Below are positions 1 through 8,591 of a stretch of DNA of 64,000 nt, piece by piece. A model generated the notes under the pieces. It saw nothing but the letters and a program-made list of their open reading frames with translations, did no database searches and was not told the DNA's origin. Source of the stretch: Actinomycetes bacterium (lineage in GTDB: Bacteria > Actinomycetota > Actinomycetes > Propionibacteriales > Nocardioidaceae); NCBI GenBank assembly GCA_023417775.1, contig JAEZEJ010000025.1, positions 31,097-95,096 on the forward strand, written 5' to 3'. Position numbers and translations under genes: made by a program. Within the stretch, counting starts at the first letter, position 1; every line of letters starts with the position of its first letter.

Positions 1-1
1 G

Positions 2-997
2 CAGTACTCGCTGACTCCGGTCGCCGAGCGGCTGGCCGAGCTGCTGGAGCAGCCGGTGCTGTTCGCCAATGACACCGTCGGCCCCGAGGCGCGCCGCATC
101 AGCGCGGCACTCGGTGACGGCGAGGTCGCCGTGCTGGAGAATGTCCGCTTCAATGCCGGCGAGACCAGCAAGGACGATGCCGAGCGGGGCGCCTTCGCCG
201 ATGAACTGGCCGAGCTCGCCGATGTCTTCGTGTCGGACGGCTTCGGCGTAGTGCACCGCAAGCAGGCCAGCGTCTATGACATCGCGCGCCGACTGCCCGC
301 CTATGTGGGCGGCCTGGTCGAGGCCGAGGTCGAGGTCCTGGAGCGGCTGACCGAGAGCCCGGAGCGCCCCTATGCGGTGGTGCTCGGCGGCTCGAAGGTC
401 TCCGACAAGCTCGGGGTGATCGACCATCTGATCGACCGTGCGGACACCCTGCTGATCGGTGGTGGCATGGTCTTCACCTTCCTCGCCGCGCAGGGCCATG
501 GAGTGGGCACGAGCCTGCTGGAGTCCGACCAGATCGAGGTGGCCAAGGGCTATATCGATCGGGCGGCGGAGCAGGGGGTCGAGCTGATCCTGCCCACCGA
601 CGTGGTCGTGGCCCCCGAGTTCGCAGCCGATGCTCCTGCGACGACGGTCGCCGCCGATGCGATCCCCGCGGATCAGATGGGACTGGACATCGGCCCCGAG
701 TCCGCGGAACGGTTCGCCGACGCGATCCGGGCGTCCCGGACGGTGTTCTGGAACGGCCCCATGGGGGTCTTCGAGATGGCCCCCTTCGCTGCCGGCACCA
801 AGACGGTCGCGCGGGCGCTGACGGAGGTCGACGGACTGTCGGTCGTCGGTGGCGGCGATTCCGCGGCGGCCGTGCGGCAGCTCGGCTTCAATGACGACCA
901 GTTCGACCACATCTCGACCGGTGGCGGCGCGAGCCTGGAGTACCTGGAGGGCAAGACCCTGCCGGGCCTGGCCGTCCTCGAGGAGGAGGGCTCATGA
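2..997 (+). CDS. pgk: Phosphoglycerate kinase (5' partial)
   Basis: Phosphoglycerate kinase, cytosolic glycolytic enzyme making ATP from 1,3-bisphosphoglycerate. The window opens inside the gene: the reading frame is open from base 2, with the N-terminal domain missing. About 331 codons remain of a family length near 400. Visible family signatures are VLFANDTVG, VLENVRFNAGE, FVSDGFGVVHRKQASVYD (substrate side), VVLGGSKVSDKLGVID, LLIGGGMVFTF, the nucleotide-site stretch FWNGPMGVFE, and the C-terminal VVGGGDSAAAV and HISTGGGASLEYLEG. The stop TGA at 995-997 lies inside an ATGA that also opens the leader element preceding tpiA, so the two are translationally coupled. Highly confident. Confidence 0.97.
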   Translation, partial: QYSLTPVAERLAELLEQPVLFANDTVGPEARRISAALGDGEVAVLENVRFNAGETSKDDAERGAFADELAELADVFVSDGFGVVHRKQASVYDIARRLPAYVGGLVEAEVEVLERLTESPERPYAVVLGGSKVSDKLGVIDHLIDRADTLLIGGGMVFTFLAAQGHGVGTSLLESDQIEVAKGYIDRAAEQGVELILPTDVVVAPEFAADAPATTVAADAIPADQMGLDIGPESAERFADAIRASRTVFWNGPMGVFEMAPFAAGTKTVARALTEVDGLSVVGGGDSAAAVRQLGFNDDQFDHISTGGGASLEYLEGKTLPGLAVLEEEGS

Positions 998-1119
998 GCG
1001 AGCGATACCCCGAAGACTCCGCAGGGCTCCGTCCAGGGTGGTGCCCCCAGCGAGTGAACAGTCAGCACGTCATGCCGGCATCTGCCTATCGTGCGCTTTT
1101 CCGGCAGGTGGCGGCATGA
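994..1119 (+). repeat. MIRU-like 80-bp element, copy D, with 42-nt in-frame insertion
   Basis: This spacer between pgk and tpiA is an 80-bp dispersed element (bases 994-1005 plus 1048-1115) interrupted by 42 nt at 1006-1047. It starts with ATGAGCGAG overlapping the pgk stop and runs into ATGAGCGAG at the tpiA start. Read from its first ATG it encodes an open 41-residue peptide beginning MSERYPEDSAG and ending SAYRALFRQVAA, whose TGA (1117-1119) overlaps the tpiA ATG. The 42-nt insertion is 14 codons, so the frame survives. Related copies lie at 33293 (dodecin) and as a tandem pair at 53540-53703 (minus). Whether the peptide is made is unknown. Confidence 0.85.
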
Positions 1120-1919
1120 GCGAGGCTCGTACCCCGCTGATGGCGGGCAACTGGAAGTCCAATCTCAATCACCACGAGGCCGTCGTCCTGGTCCAGAAGC
1201 TGGCCTGGACGCTGTCGGACAAGAAGCACGACTACGCCAAGGCCGAGGTCGTCGTGGTGCCCCCGTTCACCGACATCCGCAGTGTGCAGACGCTCGTCGA
1301 CGGAGACCATCTCCAGATCGGCTACGGCGCACAGGACGTCTCCGAGCACGATGGCGGTGCCTACACCGGAGAGATCTCGGCGGCGATGCTCGCCAAGCTC
1401 GGGTGCTCCTATGTCGTGGTCGGGCACTCCGAGCGGCGTGAGTACCACGGTGAGACCGATGCGATCGTCAACACGAAGGCGGTCAAGACCATCGCCGCGG
1501 GCATGACGCCCATCGTCTGCGTCGGTGAGGGGCTGGAGGTCCGCCAGGCGGGGGACCACGTGTCCTACACACTCGGTCAGGTGGACGGATCGCTCGCTGG
1601 TCTGTCGGCCGAGCAGGTGGCGGGCGCCGTGATCGCCTATGAGCCGGTCTGGGCGATCGGCACCGGTGAGGTGGCCACGCCCGAGGACGCCCAGGAGGTG
1701 TGTGCGGCGATCCGTGGACGGCTCGCCGAGACCTGGGGTGACGAGACTGCATCCGCAACACGTATCCTGTACGGCGGATCGGTCAAGGCTCAGAACATCT
1801 CCTCGATCATGGCCAAGCCCGATGTCGATGGTGCCCTCGTCGGTGGCGCGAGCCTGCAGGCCGAGGAGTTCGCCGCGATCGCCCGATTCTACGATCTGCC
1901 GGACCTGTCCGGTTCCTGA
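1116..1919 (+). CDS. tpiA: Triosephosphate isomerase
   Basis: Triosephosphate isomerase (267 aa) interconverts dihydroxyacetone phosphate and glyceraldehyde 3-phosphate in glycolysis. Family motifs are all present: N-terminal MAGNWKSN with the catalytic Lys, VVGHSERREYHGE with the catalytic His, AYEPVWAIGTG with the catalytic Glu, and the phosphate-binding ILYGGSV and GALVGGASL. The usual NWKMN reads NWKSN here, a mild variation. The ATG at 1116 was chosen because the protein then begins MSEARTPLMAGNW, like actinobacterial homologues. The longer open frame upstream is the leader element in another role. The start overlaps the leader stop as ATGA. Confidence 0.97.
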   Translation: MSEARTPLMAGNWKSNLNHHEAVVLVQKLAWTLSDKKHDYAKAEVVVVPPFTDIRSVQTLVDGDHLQIGYGAQDVSEHDGGAYTGEISAAMLAKLGCSYVVVGHSERREYHGETDAIVNTKAVKTIAAGMTPIVCVGEGLEVRQAGDHVSYTLGQVDGSLAGLSAEQVAGAVIAYEPVWAIGTGEVATPEDAQEVCAAIRGRLAETWGDETASATRILYGGSVKAQNISSIMAKPDVDGALVGGASLQAEEFAAIARFYDLPDLSGS

Positions 1920-1934
1920 CGGAGGAAAGCTCTC

Positions 1935-2171
1935 GTGATCTTGTTGTTCTCGATCCTGCTGGCGCTCAGCAGCCTGCTCATGATCGTGCTCGTGCTGATG
2001 CACAAGGGCCGTGGCGGCGGTCTGTCGGACATGTTCGGCGGCGGTGTCTCCAGCTCGCTCGGAGGCTCGTCGGTCGCCGAGCGCAATCTCGACCGACTGA
2101 CGGTCGGCGTGGCGCTGGTGTGGGTCGTGTGCGTCTTCGCCCTGGGCTTGCTGCTGAAGGTGAGCGCCTGA
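1935..2171 (+). CDS. secG: Preprotein translocase subunit SecG
   Basis: SecG (78 aa) is a small auxiliary membrane subunit of the SecYEG protein-export channel. Two hydrophobic helices (about residues 3-21 and 55-76) flank the conserved loop LMHKGRGGGLSDMFGGG, which is diagnostic. The GTG start at 1935 is preceded by a strong GGAGGAAAGC ribosome site at 1921-1930. It follows tpiA by 15 bp, and its TGA overlaps the next ATG by one base, so tpiA-secG-rbpA form one transcription unit, as in other actinobacteria. Confidence 0.93.
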   Translation: MILLFSILLALSSLLMIVLVLMHKGRGGGLSDMFGGGVSSSLGGSSVAERNLDRLTVGVALVWVVCVFALGLLLKVSA

Positions 2172-2524
2172 TGGCGACCGGAGCGATCCGCGGCAGTCGG
2201 ATCGGCGCCGGCCCGATGGGGGAGGCCGAGCGTGGCCAGGCCGCTCCGCGGCAGACCATCGAGTTCTTCTGCGCCAAGGACCATCGCACGACGCTGCAGT
2301 TCGCGATCGAGGCGGAGGTGCCGCTGGAGTGGGACTGCCCGCGCTGCGGGCTTCCGGCCAGTCGTGACGCGGAGAATCGCCCGGATGCGCCACGTACCGA
2401 GCCGTACAAGACGCATCTGGCCTATGTGAAGGAGCGCCGCTCCGAGGAGGAGGCGGCGTCCATCCTCGATGAGGCTCTGGAGACCCTGCGCACCAAGCGG
2501 AAGACCGGCGAGATCATCTTCTGA
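2171..2524 (+). CDS. rbpA: RNA polymerase-binding protein RbpA
   Basis: RbpA (117 aa) is an actinobacterial RNA polymerase accessory factor that binds the principal sigma factor and stabilises open complexes. The sequence shows the typical N-terminal GAIRGSRIGAGPMGE, a central zinc-ribbon-like DCPRCGLPA, and a basic/acidic C-terminal segment KTHLAYVKERRSEEEA ending in TGEIIF. Length agrees with the family (about 110-125 aa). The ATG overlaps the secG stop by one base. Its presence is a strong taxonomic marker for Actinobacteria. Confidence 0.95.
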   Translation: MATGAIRGSRIGAGPMGEAERGQAAPRQTIEFFCAKDHRTTLQFAIEAEVPLEWDCPRCGLPASRDAENRPDAPRTEPYKTHLAYVKERRSEEEAASILDEALETLRTKRKTGEIIF

Positions 2525-2550
2525 TATCGGCCTCGACGCCGAGTTCCTCG

Positions 2551-2592
2551 AACAGCCATCCCCCCCGGGAGTACCCGGGGGCGATGGCTGTT
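2551..2592 (+). terminator. Strong hairpin after rbpA
   Basis: AACAGCCATC (2551-2560) pairs with GATGGCTGTT (2583-2592). A second G+C stem continues inside (runs of C at 2561 and G at 2577) around a 4-base AGTA loop. There is no long T tract, which is common in high-GC actinobacteria. It separates the rbpA operon from the accessory cluster. Confidence 0.8.
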
Positions 2593-2629
2593 CTCGTCGT
2601 GTTACCGGCAGATTTCTCCGCTCCGGGCG

Positions 2630-2659
2630 TTGACGGCTTCGCCGAAGAGCCCCTACGTT
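2630..2659 (+). promoter_or_regulatory. Promoter of accessory catabolic cluster
   Basis: TTGACG (2630-2635) and TACGTT (2654-2659) with an 18-bp spacer form a good housekeeping-sigma promoter. Transcription would start near 2666, leaving about 65 nt of leader before the ATG at 2731. The palindrome at 2663-2676 lies directly over the predicted start, the classic position for a repressor. Confidence 0.7.
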
Positions 2660-2662
2660 ATG

Positions 2663-2676
2663 GGTAACCGATTACC
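2663..2676 (+). promoter_or_regulatory. Candidate GntR/FCD operator 1
   Basis: GGTAACCGATTACC, arms GGTAA and TTACC around four bases. It matches 13 of 14 bases of the site at 8592-8605 before the GntR-family gene. The shared site in front of both the first structural gene and the regulator gene suggests it is that regulator's binding site. Confidence 0.7.
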
Positions 2677-2730
2677 GATGATGATCTCGATCTCATCGGT
2701 CCGCCATCGTCGAGAGGTTCCCGGCTCCGC

Positions 2731-3678
2731 ATGCCCGACTCATCCGCCCTTCCCTTCGTCACCGCGGCCGACTTCGACGGCCTCGTGTCCTCCGAGGAGG
2801 CCATCAACGCCCTGGAGAGCGCGCTGCGCACCGGGACGGCCACGGAGCACACGCCGCTGCGTACCCGGACCGACCTGCCCCACGGCCACCTGCTGTACAT
2901 GCCCTCGCAGGTGGGGGATGTCGTCGGCGTCAAGCTCGCCTCGGTGTCGCCGTCGAACCATGAGCGCGGCCTGCCGCGGATCCAGGGGCTGGTCGTCCTG
3001 TCCGACAGCCTCACGCTGCGACCGACGATGGTCCTCGACGCCGCCGGATTCACGGTGCTGCGGACCTCGGCACTCTCCGGTCTGGCGGTCCGCCACCTGG
3101 CCCGGCCCGATGCCTGCTCGTTGGTGGTGTTCGGCGCCGGCCCCCAGGCCTGGGGGCACATCGAGGCGATCCGGGCGGTGCGGCCGTTGACACGCGTCAC
3201 CGTGGTCGGACGATCTGCCGATCGCGCACAGGCGCTCGTCGCCCGGGCGCGGCGGGCGGGCCTGGAGGCCGAGCTCGGCACCCCGTCCGCGGTCCGCGAT
3301 GCCGATATCGTCGCCTGCTGCACCTCGGCGAGGTCGCCGCTGTTCGACTCCCGGGACCTGAAGGACGATGCCACCGTCGTCGCCATCGGCTCGCACTCGC
3401 CCGAGGCCCGGGAGGTCGACACCGCACTGGTCGAACGCGCCTTCGTGACGGTGGAGACCCGCACCTCGGCCTTCGCCGAGGCGGGTGACATCATCCTCGC
3501 CTGCCGCGACGGCGTCCCCGAGACGAGCGCGATCGACGCCGAGCTCGCCGACATCGTCAAGGAGCCCAGGACGGCGAGCACCGGTCCTCGGCTCTTCAAG
3601 GGGGTGGGCGAGGCCTGGTGCGATGTCACGATCGCCGCCCTCGCCGCCGACAAGCTCGACCCGTCCACGACACCCTGA
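2731..3678 (+). CDS. Ornithine cyclodeaminase / mu-crystallin family protein
   Basis: A 315-aa member of the ornithine cyclodeaminase/mu-crystallin superfamily, which includes ornithine cyclodeaminases, alanine and N-methyl amino acid dehydrogenases and cyclic-imine reductases. The NAD(P) Rossmann site is VVFGAGPQAWGHIEAI (about residues 130-145), preceded by the substrate-domain stretch GVKLASVSPSNHERGLPRIQGLVVL. The C-terminal FKGVGEAWCDVTIAA is also family-typical. The true reaction cannot be told from sequence; an imine or keto/amino acid conversion is expected. It is the first gene of the cluster with the transporter and Mo enzyme. No strong SD is visible (GAGAGG, 13 nt upstream). Confidence 0.85.
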   Translation: MPDSSALPFVTAADFDGLVSSEEAINALESALRTGTATEHTPLRTRTDLPHGHLLYMPSQVGDVVGVKLASVSPSNHERGLPRIQGLVVLSDSLTLRPTMVLDAAGFTVLRTSALSGLAVRHLARPDACSLVVFGAGPQAWGHIEAIRAVRPLTRVTVVGRSADRAQALVARARRAGLEAELGTPSAVRDADIVACCTSARSPLFDSRDLKDDATVVAIGSHSPEAREVDTALVERAFVTVETRTSAFAEAGDIILACRDGVPETSAIDAELADIVKEPRTASTGPRLFKGVGEAWCDVTIAALAADKLDPSTTP

Positions 3679-3731
3679 CGCCACATCCCACCTCAGCATC
3701 ACCGACCGAGACCGCAACCCAAGGAGCCGTC

Positions 3732-5156
3732 ATGACCACCTCTACCGAGCGCCGATCTCGTAAGCCGCTCGAGCGGCTGTCGAATCTGCTCAGCGATATC
3801 TGTGTGCGATGGATCCCCGACCCCTGGATCATCGTCGTGCTGTTGACGATGGTCGCGGGTCTCGTGTCCTTCTTCCTCACCCCCGGTGGTCTCGGGCTGG
3901 ACAAGGCCGAGACGATCGTCCGCGGATGGGGCGACGGATTCTGGGGTCTGCTCGAGTTCGGCATGCAGATGGCGCTCATGCTGCTCAGCGGCTACGTGGT
4001 GGCCAGCTCACCGCCGGTGCGTCGTGCGCTGATCTGGGTCGCCGACCGGCAGGCCGGCCCGAAGCGCACGGTCGCCACGGTCGCGTTGACCAGCATGATC
4101 CTGATGTGGATCCACTGGGGGATCGGGCTGATCGCGGCCGGCATCCTCGTGCGGTACTACGCCGCGCGCGACACCAAGGCCGACTATCGGCTCCTGGTGG
4201 CCGCGGCCTATCTGGGCATGGCGGGGACCTTCCACGCGGGACTCTCGTCCTCGGCGGGCCTGCTCGTCGCCACGCCGGGTCACTTCGCCGAAGAGTACTT
4301 CGGCGTGATCCCGATGAGCCAGACCGTGTTCTCGCCGTTCAACCTCACGCTGGTGCTCATCACCATCGTCGCCTGGACCATCACGGCGGTCGTGCTCCAG
4401 CCGGGTCCGGCCGACACCGTCAGCCCTCCTGCGGAACTGCGCGAGAAGATGGCGGCCGAGTTCGAGGCCGACCGGGAGGCACGCGAGGCGGCGAAGGCAC
4501 CGGGCAAGCGGACTCCGGTCGAGATGATCGAGAACTCGCGGTGGGTCAACGGCAGCATCGGCGTGCTCGGCCTGATCTACATCGTCCTGTACTTCAGCTC
4601 CCTCGAGGACGGTGTGCTGCAGGGCCTCACCCTCAACTCGGTGAACTTCATCTTCCTCTTCGTCGGCATCCTGCTGCACGGAACGCCGAAGGCCCTGTTG
4701 TCGGCGGCGCAGACGGGCGGCACCTTCGTCTGGGGAGTCCTGCTGCAGTTCCCCTTCTATGCGGGCATCCTCGGCATGATCGTCGCCTCCGGCCTGAGCG
4801 AGCGCATCGCCAACGGCTTCGCGACGATCGCCAATGAGCACACCTACTCGGTCTTCGTCTACTGGTACTCGGCGATCCTCAACTTCTTCGTGCCCTCGGG
4901 CGGCTCCAAGTTCGCCATCGAGGCACCGTACCTGGGCGAGGCCGCCCAGACCCTCGGCGTCCCGCTCGACCTCACGACGGTGGCCTATATCTGGGGCGAT
5001 ATGTCGACGAATGCCCTCCAGCCCTTCTGGGCCCTCCCACTGCTCGCCCTGTGCGGTTTGTCCTTCCGTCACATCATGGGATTCCTGATCATCTTCGCGT
5101 TGGTGACCTGCTCCATCGGCACGGTCGCCTTCCTCCTGGCACCACTGTTCTTCTGA
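3732..5156 (+). CDS. AtoE-like short-chain fatty acid/carboxylate transporter
   Basis: A 474-aa polytopic membrane protein with roughly 11-12 hydrophobic helices. The signature NFFVPSGGSKFAIEAPYL near residue 385 and the N-terminal WIPDPWIIVVLLT resemble the AtoE family, whose known members import short-chain fatty acids. A charged cytosolic loop (about residues 235-275) splits the helices. AAGGAG at 3721-3726 sits 5 nt before the ATG at 3732, which decides this start over the longer open frame. It lies 53 bp after the cyclodeaminase-like gene. I infer uptake of the substrate of this cluster, probably a small carboxylate or amino acid derivative, but the ligand is unknown. Confidence 0.85.
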   Translation: MTTSTERRSRKPLERLSNLLSDICVRWIPDPWIIVVLLTMVAGLVSFFLTPGGLGLDKAETIVRGWGDGFWGLLEFGMQMALMLLSGYVVASSPPVRRALIWVADRQAGPKRTVATVALTSMILMWIHWGIGLIAAGILVRYYAARDTKADYRLLVAAAYLGMAGTFHAGLSSSAGLLVATPGHFAEEYFGVIPMSQTVFSPFNLTLVLITIVAWTITAVVLQPGPADTVSPPAELREKMAAEFEADREAREAAKAPGKRTPVEMIENSRWVNGSIGVLGLIYIVLYFSSLEDGVLQGLTLNSVNFIFLFVGILLHGTPKALLSAAQTGGTFVWGVLLQFPFYAGILGMIVASGLSERIANGFATIANEHTYSVFVYWYSAILNFFVPSGGSKFAIEAPYLGEAAQTLGVPLDLTTVAYIWGDMSTNALQPFWALPLLALCGLSFRHIMGFLIIFALVTCSIGTVAFLLAPLFF

Positions 5157-5182
5157 CCGCCCGACCTGCGAGAGAGGTGAGC

Positions 5183-8100
5183 ATGACACAGGAGATCGCC
5201 GGATACTGCACCCTGTGCCGATCGCGGTGCGGTTCGCTGAACGTGGTCGAGGACGGTCGTCTCGCCGAGGTCCGGCCACTGCCCGGGCATCCGACCGGTG
5301 GCGCGCTGTGCGCCAAGGGCCGCGCCGCACCGGAGATCGCCGGAAGCCCACGACGACTGACCACGCCGCTACGACGGACCACGCCTCGTTCGAGCGCCGA
5401 TCCGGCGTGGGAGGAGGTCAGCTGGGACGAGGCCCTCACCGATATCGCGACGCGGTTGAATGATGTCAAATGCGAGTCGGGGGCCGAGGCGGTCGCATTC
5501 GCGGCGACGACGCCTTCGGGCACTCCCATCGTCGACAGCATCGAGTGGGTCGAGCGGCTGGTCCGCACCTTCGGGAGTCCCAATCTGATCTACGCGGTGG
5601 AGAACTGCGGGTGGCACAAGGACTACGCGCATGCGCTCACCTTCGGTCGCGGGGTCGGCGCGCCGGACTACGACGAGGCCGAGACGATCATCCTCTGGGG
5701 CCACAATCCCGCCCGCACCTGGCTGGCGCAGGCGAGCCGCATCGCCGAGGCGCGGGGGCGCGGCGCATCCGTGGTGGTCGTCGACCCCAAGAAGGCCGGG
5801 AGCGGGCAGCAGTCGGATCTCTGGCTGCGGGTCCGCCCGGGAACGGACGCGGCGCTGGCGCTCGGGGCGATCCGGCACCTGCTGGAGACGGAAAGCTACG
5901 ATGCCGACTTCGTCCGTTCGTGGACCAATGCCCCGATGCTCGTCGACGAGGCGAGCGGTCGTCTCCTCACGACCGCCGAGATCGAGGCCGACGGAGCCGA
6001 TGGCGTGTTCGTCGTCCACGATGCCGTCAGCGGGGAGCTGCGTCCCTACGACCCGGCCCGTCCGCTCGAGCGGCCCGAGGACATCGACCTGGACGGGAGG
6101 GTCGAGGTCTCGACCCTCGGCGGCGCGCGGGTGGCGGCGCGACCGGCCTTCGCCCTCCTGCGCGAGCATGTCGTCGAGTGGACCCCGGCAGCCGTCGCGG
6201 ACGCCACGACGATCGACGTCGCCGATCTGGAGGCCTTCTTCGGTCTGCTGAGCCGACGAGGGCGTGTCGCCTATCACTCCTGGACCGGAGTCGGGCAGCA
6301 CTCCAATGCGACCCAGACCGAGCGGTGTATCGCGACACTGTACGCGCTGCTGGGCGCCTGCGACCGCTCCGGCGGGAATATCTGGCTGGAGCCGCCACGC
6401 CTCAATCCGCTCGCCCCCTATGACGAGTTGCCAGCGGCGCAGCGCGCGAAGGCGCTCGGTCTGCGGGAGCTGCCGCTCGGCCCGCCGCGGCTCGGATGGG
6501 TCACCGCGCGTCACTTCTGCCGTGCCGCGCTGGAGGGCGACCCGTATCGCGTCCGTGCGCTGGTCAGCTTCGGCAACAACATGACGGTCTCGCAGGCCGA
6601 TGGCGAGCGCACACGTGCCGCGATCGAGGCGCTCGACCTCTACGTGCATGTCGACATGTTCATGAATCCCACGGCCGAGCTGGCCGACTATGTGCTCCCG
6701 GCGAACACTCCCTGGGAACGAGAGGCCCTTCGGGCGGGCTTCGAGATCACCCAGGAGGCAGTCGAGTACATCCAGTTCCGGCCGCGCATGATCGATCCGA
6801 TCGGCGAGTCCCGTGCCGACTATGAGATTGCTGTCGAGCTGGCCGTCAAGCTCGGTCTGGGGGAACGGTTCTTCGACGGCGACGTGCGAGCCGGCTGGGA
6901 CTGGCATCTCGCGCCGACCGGGATCCGGCTGGCCGATCTCATCGAGGGCGAGCATGCCGTCCGGGTGCCGCAGTCCACGGCGCGTGAGAAGTACGCCCGC
7001 CCCCGTGAGGACGGATCGGTCCCCGGGTTCGCGACGCCGACCGGGCGCGTCGAGCTCTACTCCCAGCAGCTGCTCGACCACGGCTATCGTCCGCTGCCGA
7101 GCTTCGTGCGTCCCCTCGCCGGGCGGCATGGTCGCGACGGAACAGCTCTGCCACTGGTCCTGTCGACGCACAAGAACGGCGTGTACGTCCATACCTCGCA
7201 CCGCCACGTGGCGTCATTGCGACGGCGTGCGCCCGATCCGCACATCGACATCAACGGCGAGCTCGCGGCCGCTCGCGGGCTCGCCGACGGGGACTGGGCC
7301 GAGATCGAGACGGCCAACGGGACCACCCGCGCCCGGGTCCGGGTCGACGATGATCTCCATCCCACGGTCGTCATGGCCGACTTCGGCTGGTGGGAGGACT
7401 GCCCGCCGCTGGGCCTCCCGAGCACTCCGGCGACCGGTGCGGCCTCGGTGAACATCAACGCCGTGCTCAGCGACGACGAGCACGACCCCACCAGCGGCTC
7501 CGTGCCGCTGCGCGCAGTGGCCTGCGAGCTCCGCCCGGAGCCGAGTCTGAATGCGGGCCACTGGGCGGGCCGCCAGCGGATGCGGGTGCAGCGGTCCTGG
7601 CGGGAGGCCGATGGCGTGGCTGGTCTCCGCCTCGCGCCTGAGAGCGGTGCGACCATGCCCGCGGTGCGACCCGGTCAGCACATCCTGTTGGCCGCCGAGG
7701 AGGAGGGCCCGGCGCGGGCCTATTCGGTGACCCGAGGCGGTGTCGGCGAGCCGACGATCGATATCGCCGTGCGCCTCATCGACGACGGGGTGATCTCACG
7801 GTTCGTCCACGAGGAGGTGGAGGCGGGCTCGCTGCTGTGGCTCGAACGTCCGCAGGGCGTCTTCACCCCACCGCTGGTCACCGACCGGCCGGTCGTCCTG
7901 GTCGCCGGGGGAGTCGGCATCACGCCGTTCATCGGCTACCTGAGGGCACTGCGTGAGCGAATCGAAAGGCCGCCGACCGTGACCCTCCTCGCCGTCTTCC
8001 GTGACGGGAGGCAGCATCCCTTCCGTGATGAGCTCGCCGCTCTCGCTGCAGAACTGCCCGAGCTCCGCCTGCGGACCTGGTACTCCCAGCCCGCCGCCGA

Positions 8101-8557
8101 GGACAGCCGCGGCAGGGACTACGACGTGCCTGGCCGGCTGTCGCTGCGGGAGACGGATCTGCCCCTGGAACAGCGTCCCCTGGTCTACCTGTGCGGCGCC
8201 TCCGGGTTGATGGACGACGTGACCGAGGAGTTCGCGGAGCGCGGGGTGCCCCGCTTCGACATCTTCCGCGAGGACTTCCACGCCGCGGTCGAGGTGCCCA
8301 CCGACCTTCGACCGGCCACCATCCGCTGCGGCGCCGATGACGGGGCCTTCGACTGGCAGCCTTCTGACGGCTCGATCCTGCAAGCCGCCGAGCGGCAGGG
8401 CCGCCGGCTGCCCAGCGGATGCCGGGTCGGCCAGTGCGAGAGCTGTGCGGTCCGGGTCCTGTCGGGGACCGTGGCGCATCTCGGGGAGCAGCCGGCCGAT
8501 GACGTGTGCCTGACCTGCATCGCGGTACCCGTGGGGGACGTGGTGCTGGACGTCTGA
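5183..8557 (+). CDS. Molybdopterin oxidoreductase fused to FAD/2Fe-2S ferredoxin reductase
   Basis: A 1124-aa fusion. Residues 1-50 bind a 4Fe-4S cluster (Cys 9, 12, 16, 43). A molybdopterin oxidoreductase domain follows, with ENCGWHKD offering Cys142 as probable Mo ligand, then a dinucleotide-binding domain (about 675-790, ending in the LPSTPATGAASVN stretch). From about residue 798 there is a ferredoxin-reductase module: RAYSV for flavin, GGVGITPF for NAD(P)H, CGASGLMDDV. The C-terminus has a plant-type 2Fe-2S set (Cys 1080, 1085, 1088, 1112). Together this predicts a soluble, self-sufficient NAD(P)H-driven Mo enzyme; no Tat signal is visible, so it is likely cytosolic. The start at 5183 has AGAGAGGTGAGC just upstream. 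The substrate is unknown. Confidence 0.9.
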   Translation: MTQEIAGYCTLCRSRCGSLNVVEDGRLAEVRPLPGHPTGGALCAKGRAAPEIAGSPRRLTTPLRRTTPRSSADPAWEEVSWDEALTDIATRLNDVKCESGAEAVAFAATTPSGTPIVDSIEWVERLVRTFGSPNLIYAVENCGWHKDYAHALTFGRGVGAPDYDEAETIILWGHNPARTWLAQASRIAEARGRGASVVVVDPKKAGSGQQSDLWLRVRPGTDAALALGAIRHLLETESYDADFVRSWTNAPMLVDEASGRLLTTAEIEADGADGVFVVHDAVSGELRPYDPARPLERPEDIDLDGRVEVSTLGGARVAARPAFALLREHVVEWTPAAVADATTIDVADLEAFFGLLSRRGRVAYHSWTGVGQHSNATQTERCIATLYALLGACDRSGGNIWLEPPRLNPLAPYDELPAAQRAKALGLRELPLGPPRLGWVTARHFCRAALEGDPYRVRALVSFGNNMTVSQADGERTRAAIEALDLYVHVDMFMNPTAELADYVLPANTPWEREALRAGFEITQEAVEYIQFRPRMIDPIGESRADYEIAVELAVKLGLGERFFDGDVRAGWDWHLAPTGIRLADLIEGEHAVRVPQSTAREKYARPREDGSVPGFATPTGRVELYSQQLLDHGYRPLPSFVRPLAGRHGRDGTALPLVLSTHKNGVYVHTSHRHVASLRRRAPDPHIDINGELAAARGLADGDWAEIETANGTTRARVRVDDDLHPTVVMADFGWWEDCPPLGLPSTPATGAASVNINAVLSDDEHDPTSGSVPLRAVACELRPEPSLNAGHWAGRQRMRVQRSWREADGVAGLRLAPESGATMPAVRPGQHILLAAEEEGPARAYSVTRGGVGEPTIDIAVRLIDDGVISRFVHEEVEAGSLLWLERPQGVFTPPLVTDRPVVLVAGGVGITPFIGYLRALRERIERPPTVTLLAVFRDGRQHPFRDELAALAAELPELRLRTWYSQPAAEDSRGRDYDVPGRLSLRETDLPLEQRPLVYLCGASGLMDDVTEEFAERGVPRFDIFREDFHAAVEVPTDLRPATIRCGADDGAFDWQPSDGSILQAAERQGRRLPSGCRVGQCESCAVRVLSGTVAHLGEQPADDVCLTCIAVPVGDVVLDV

Positions 8558-8591
8558 GCCGTGGGCCGCCGCCGGCGAAAGCCCCCTGAAC

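Noticed and set aside
3732..5156. AbgT-type or Na+/H+ antiporter assignment for the transporter
   Set aside because: The NFFVPSGG signature and overall layout fit the AtoE-like family better; no antiporter motifs were seen.
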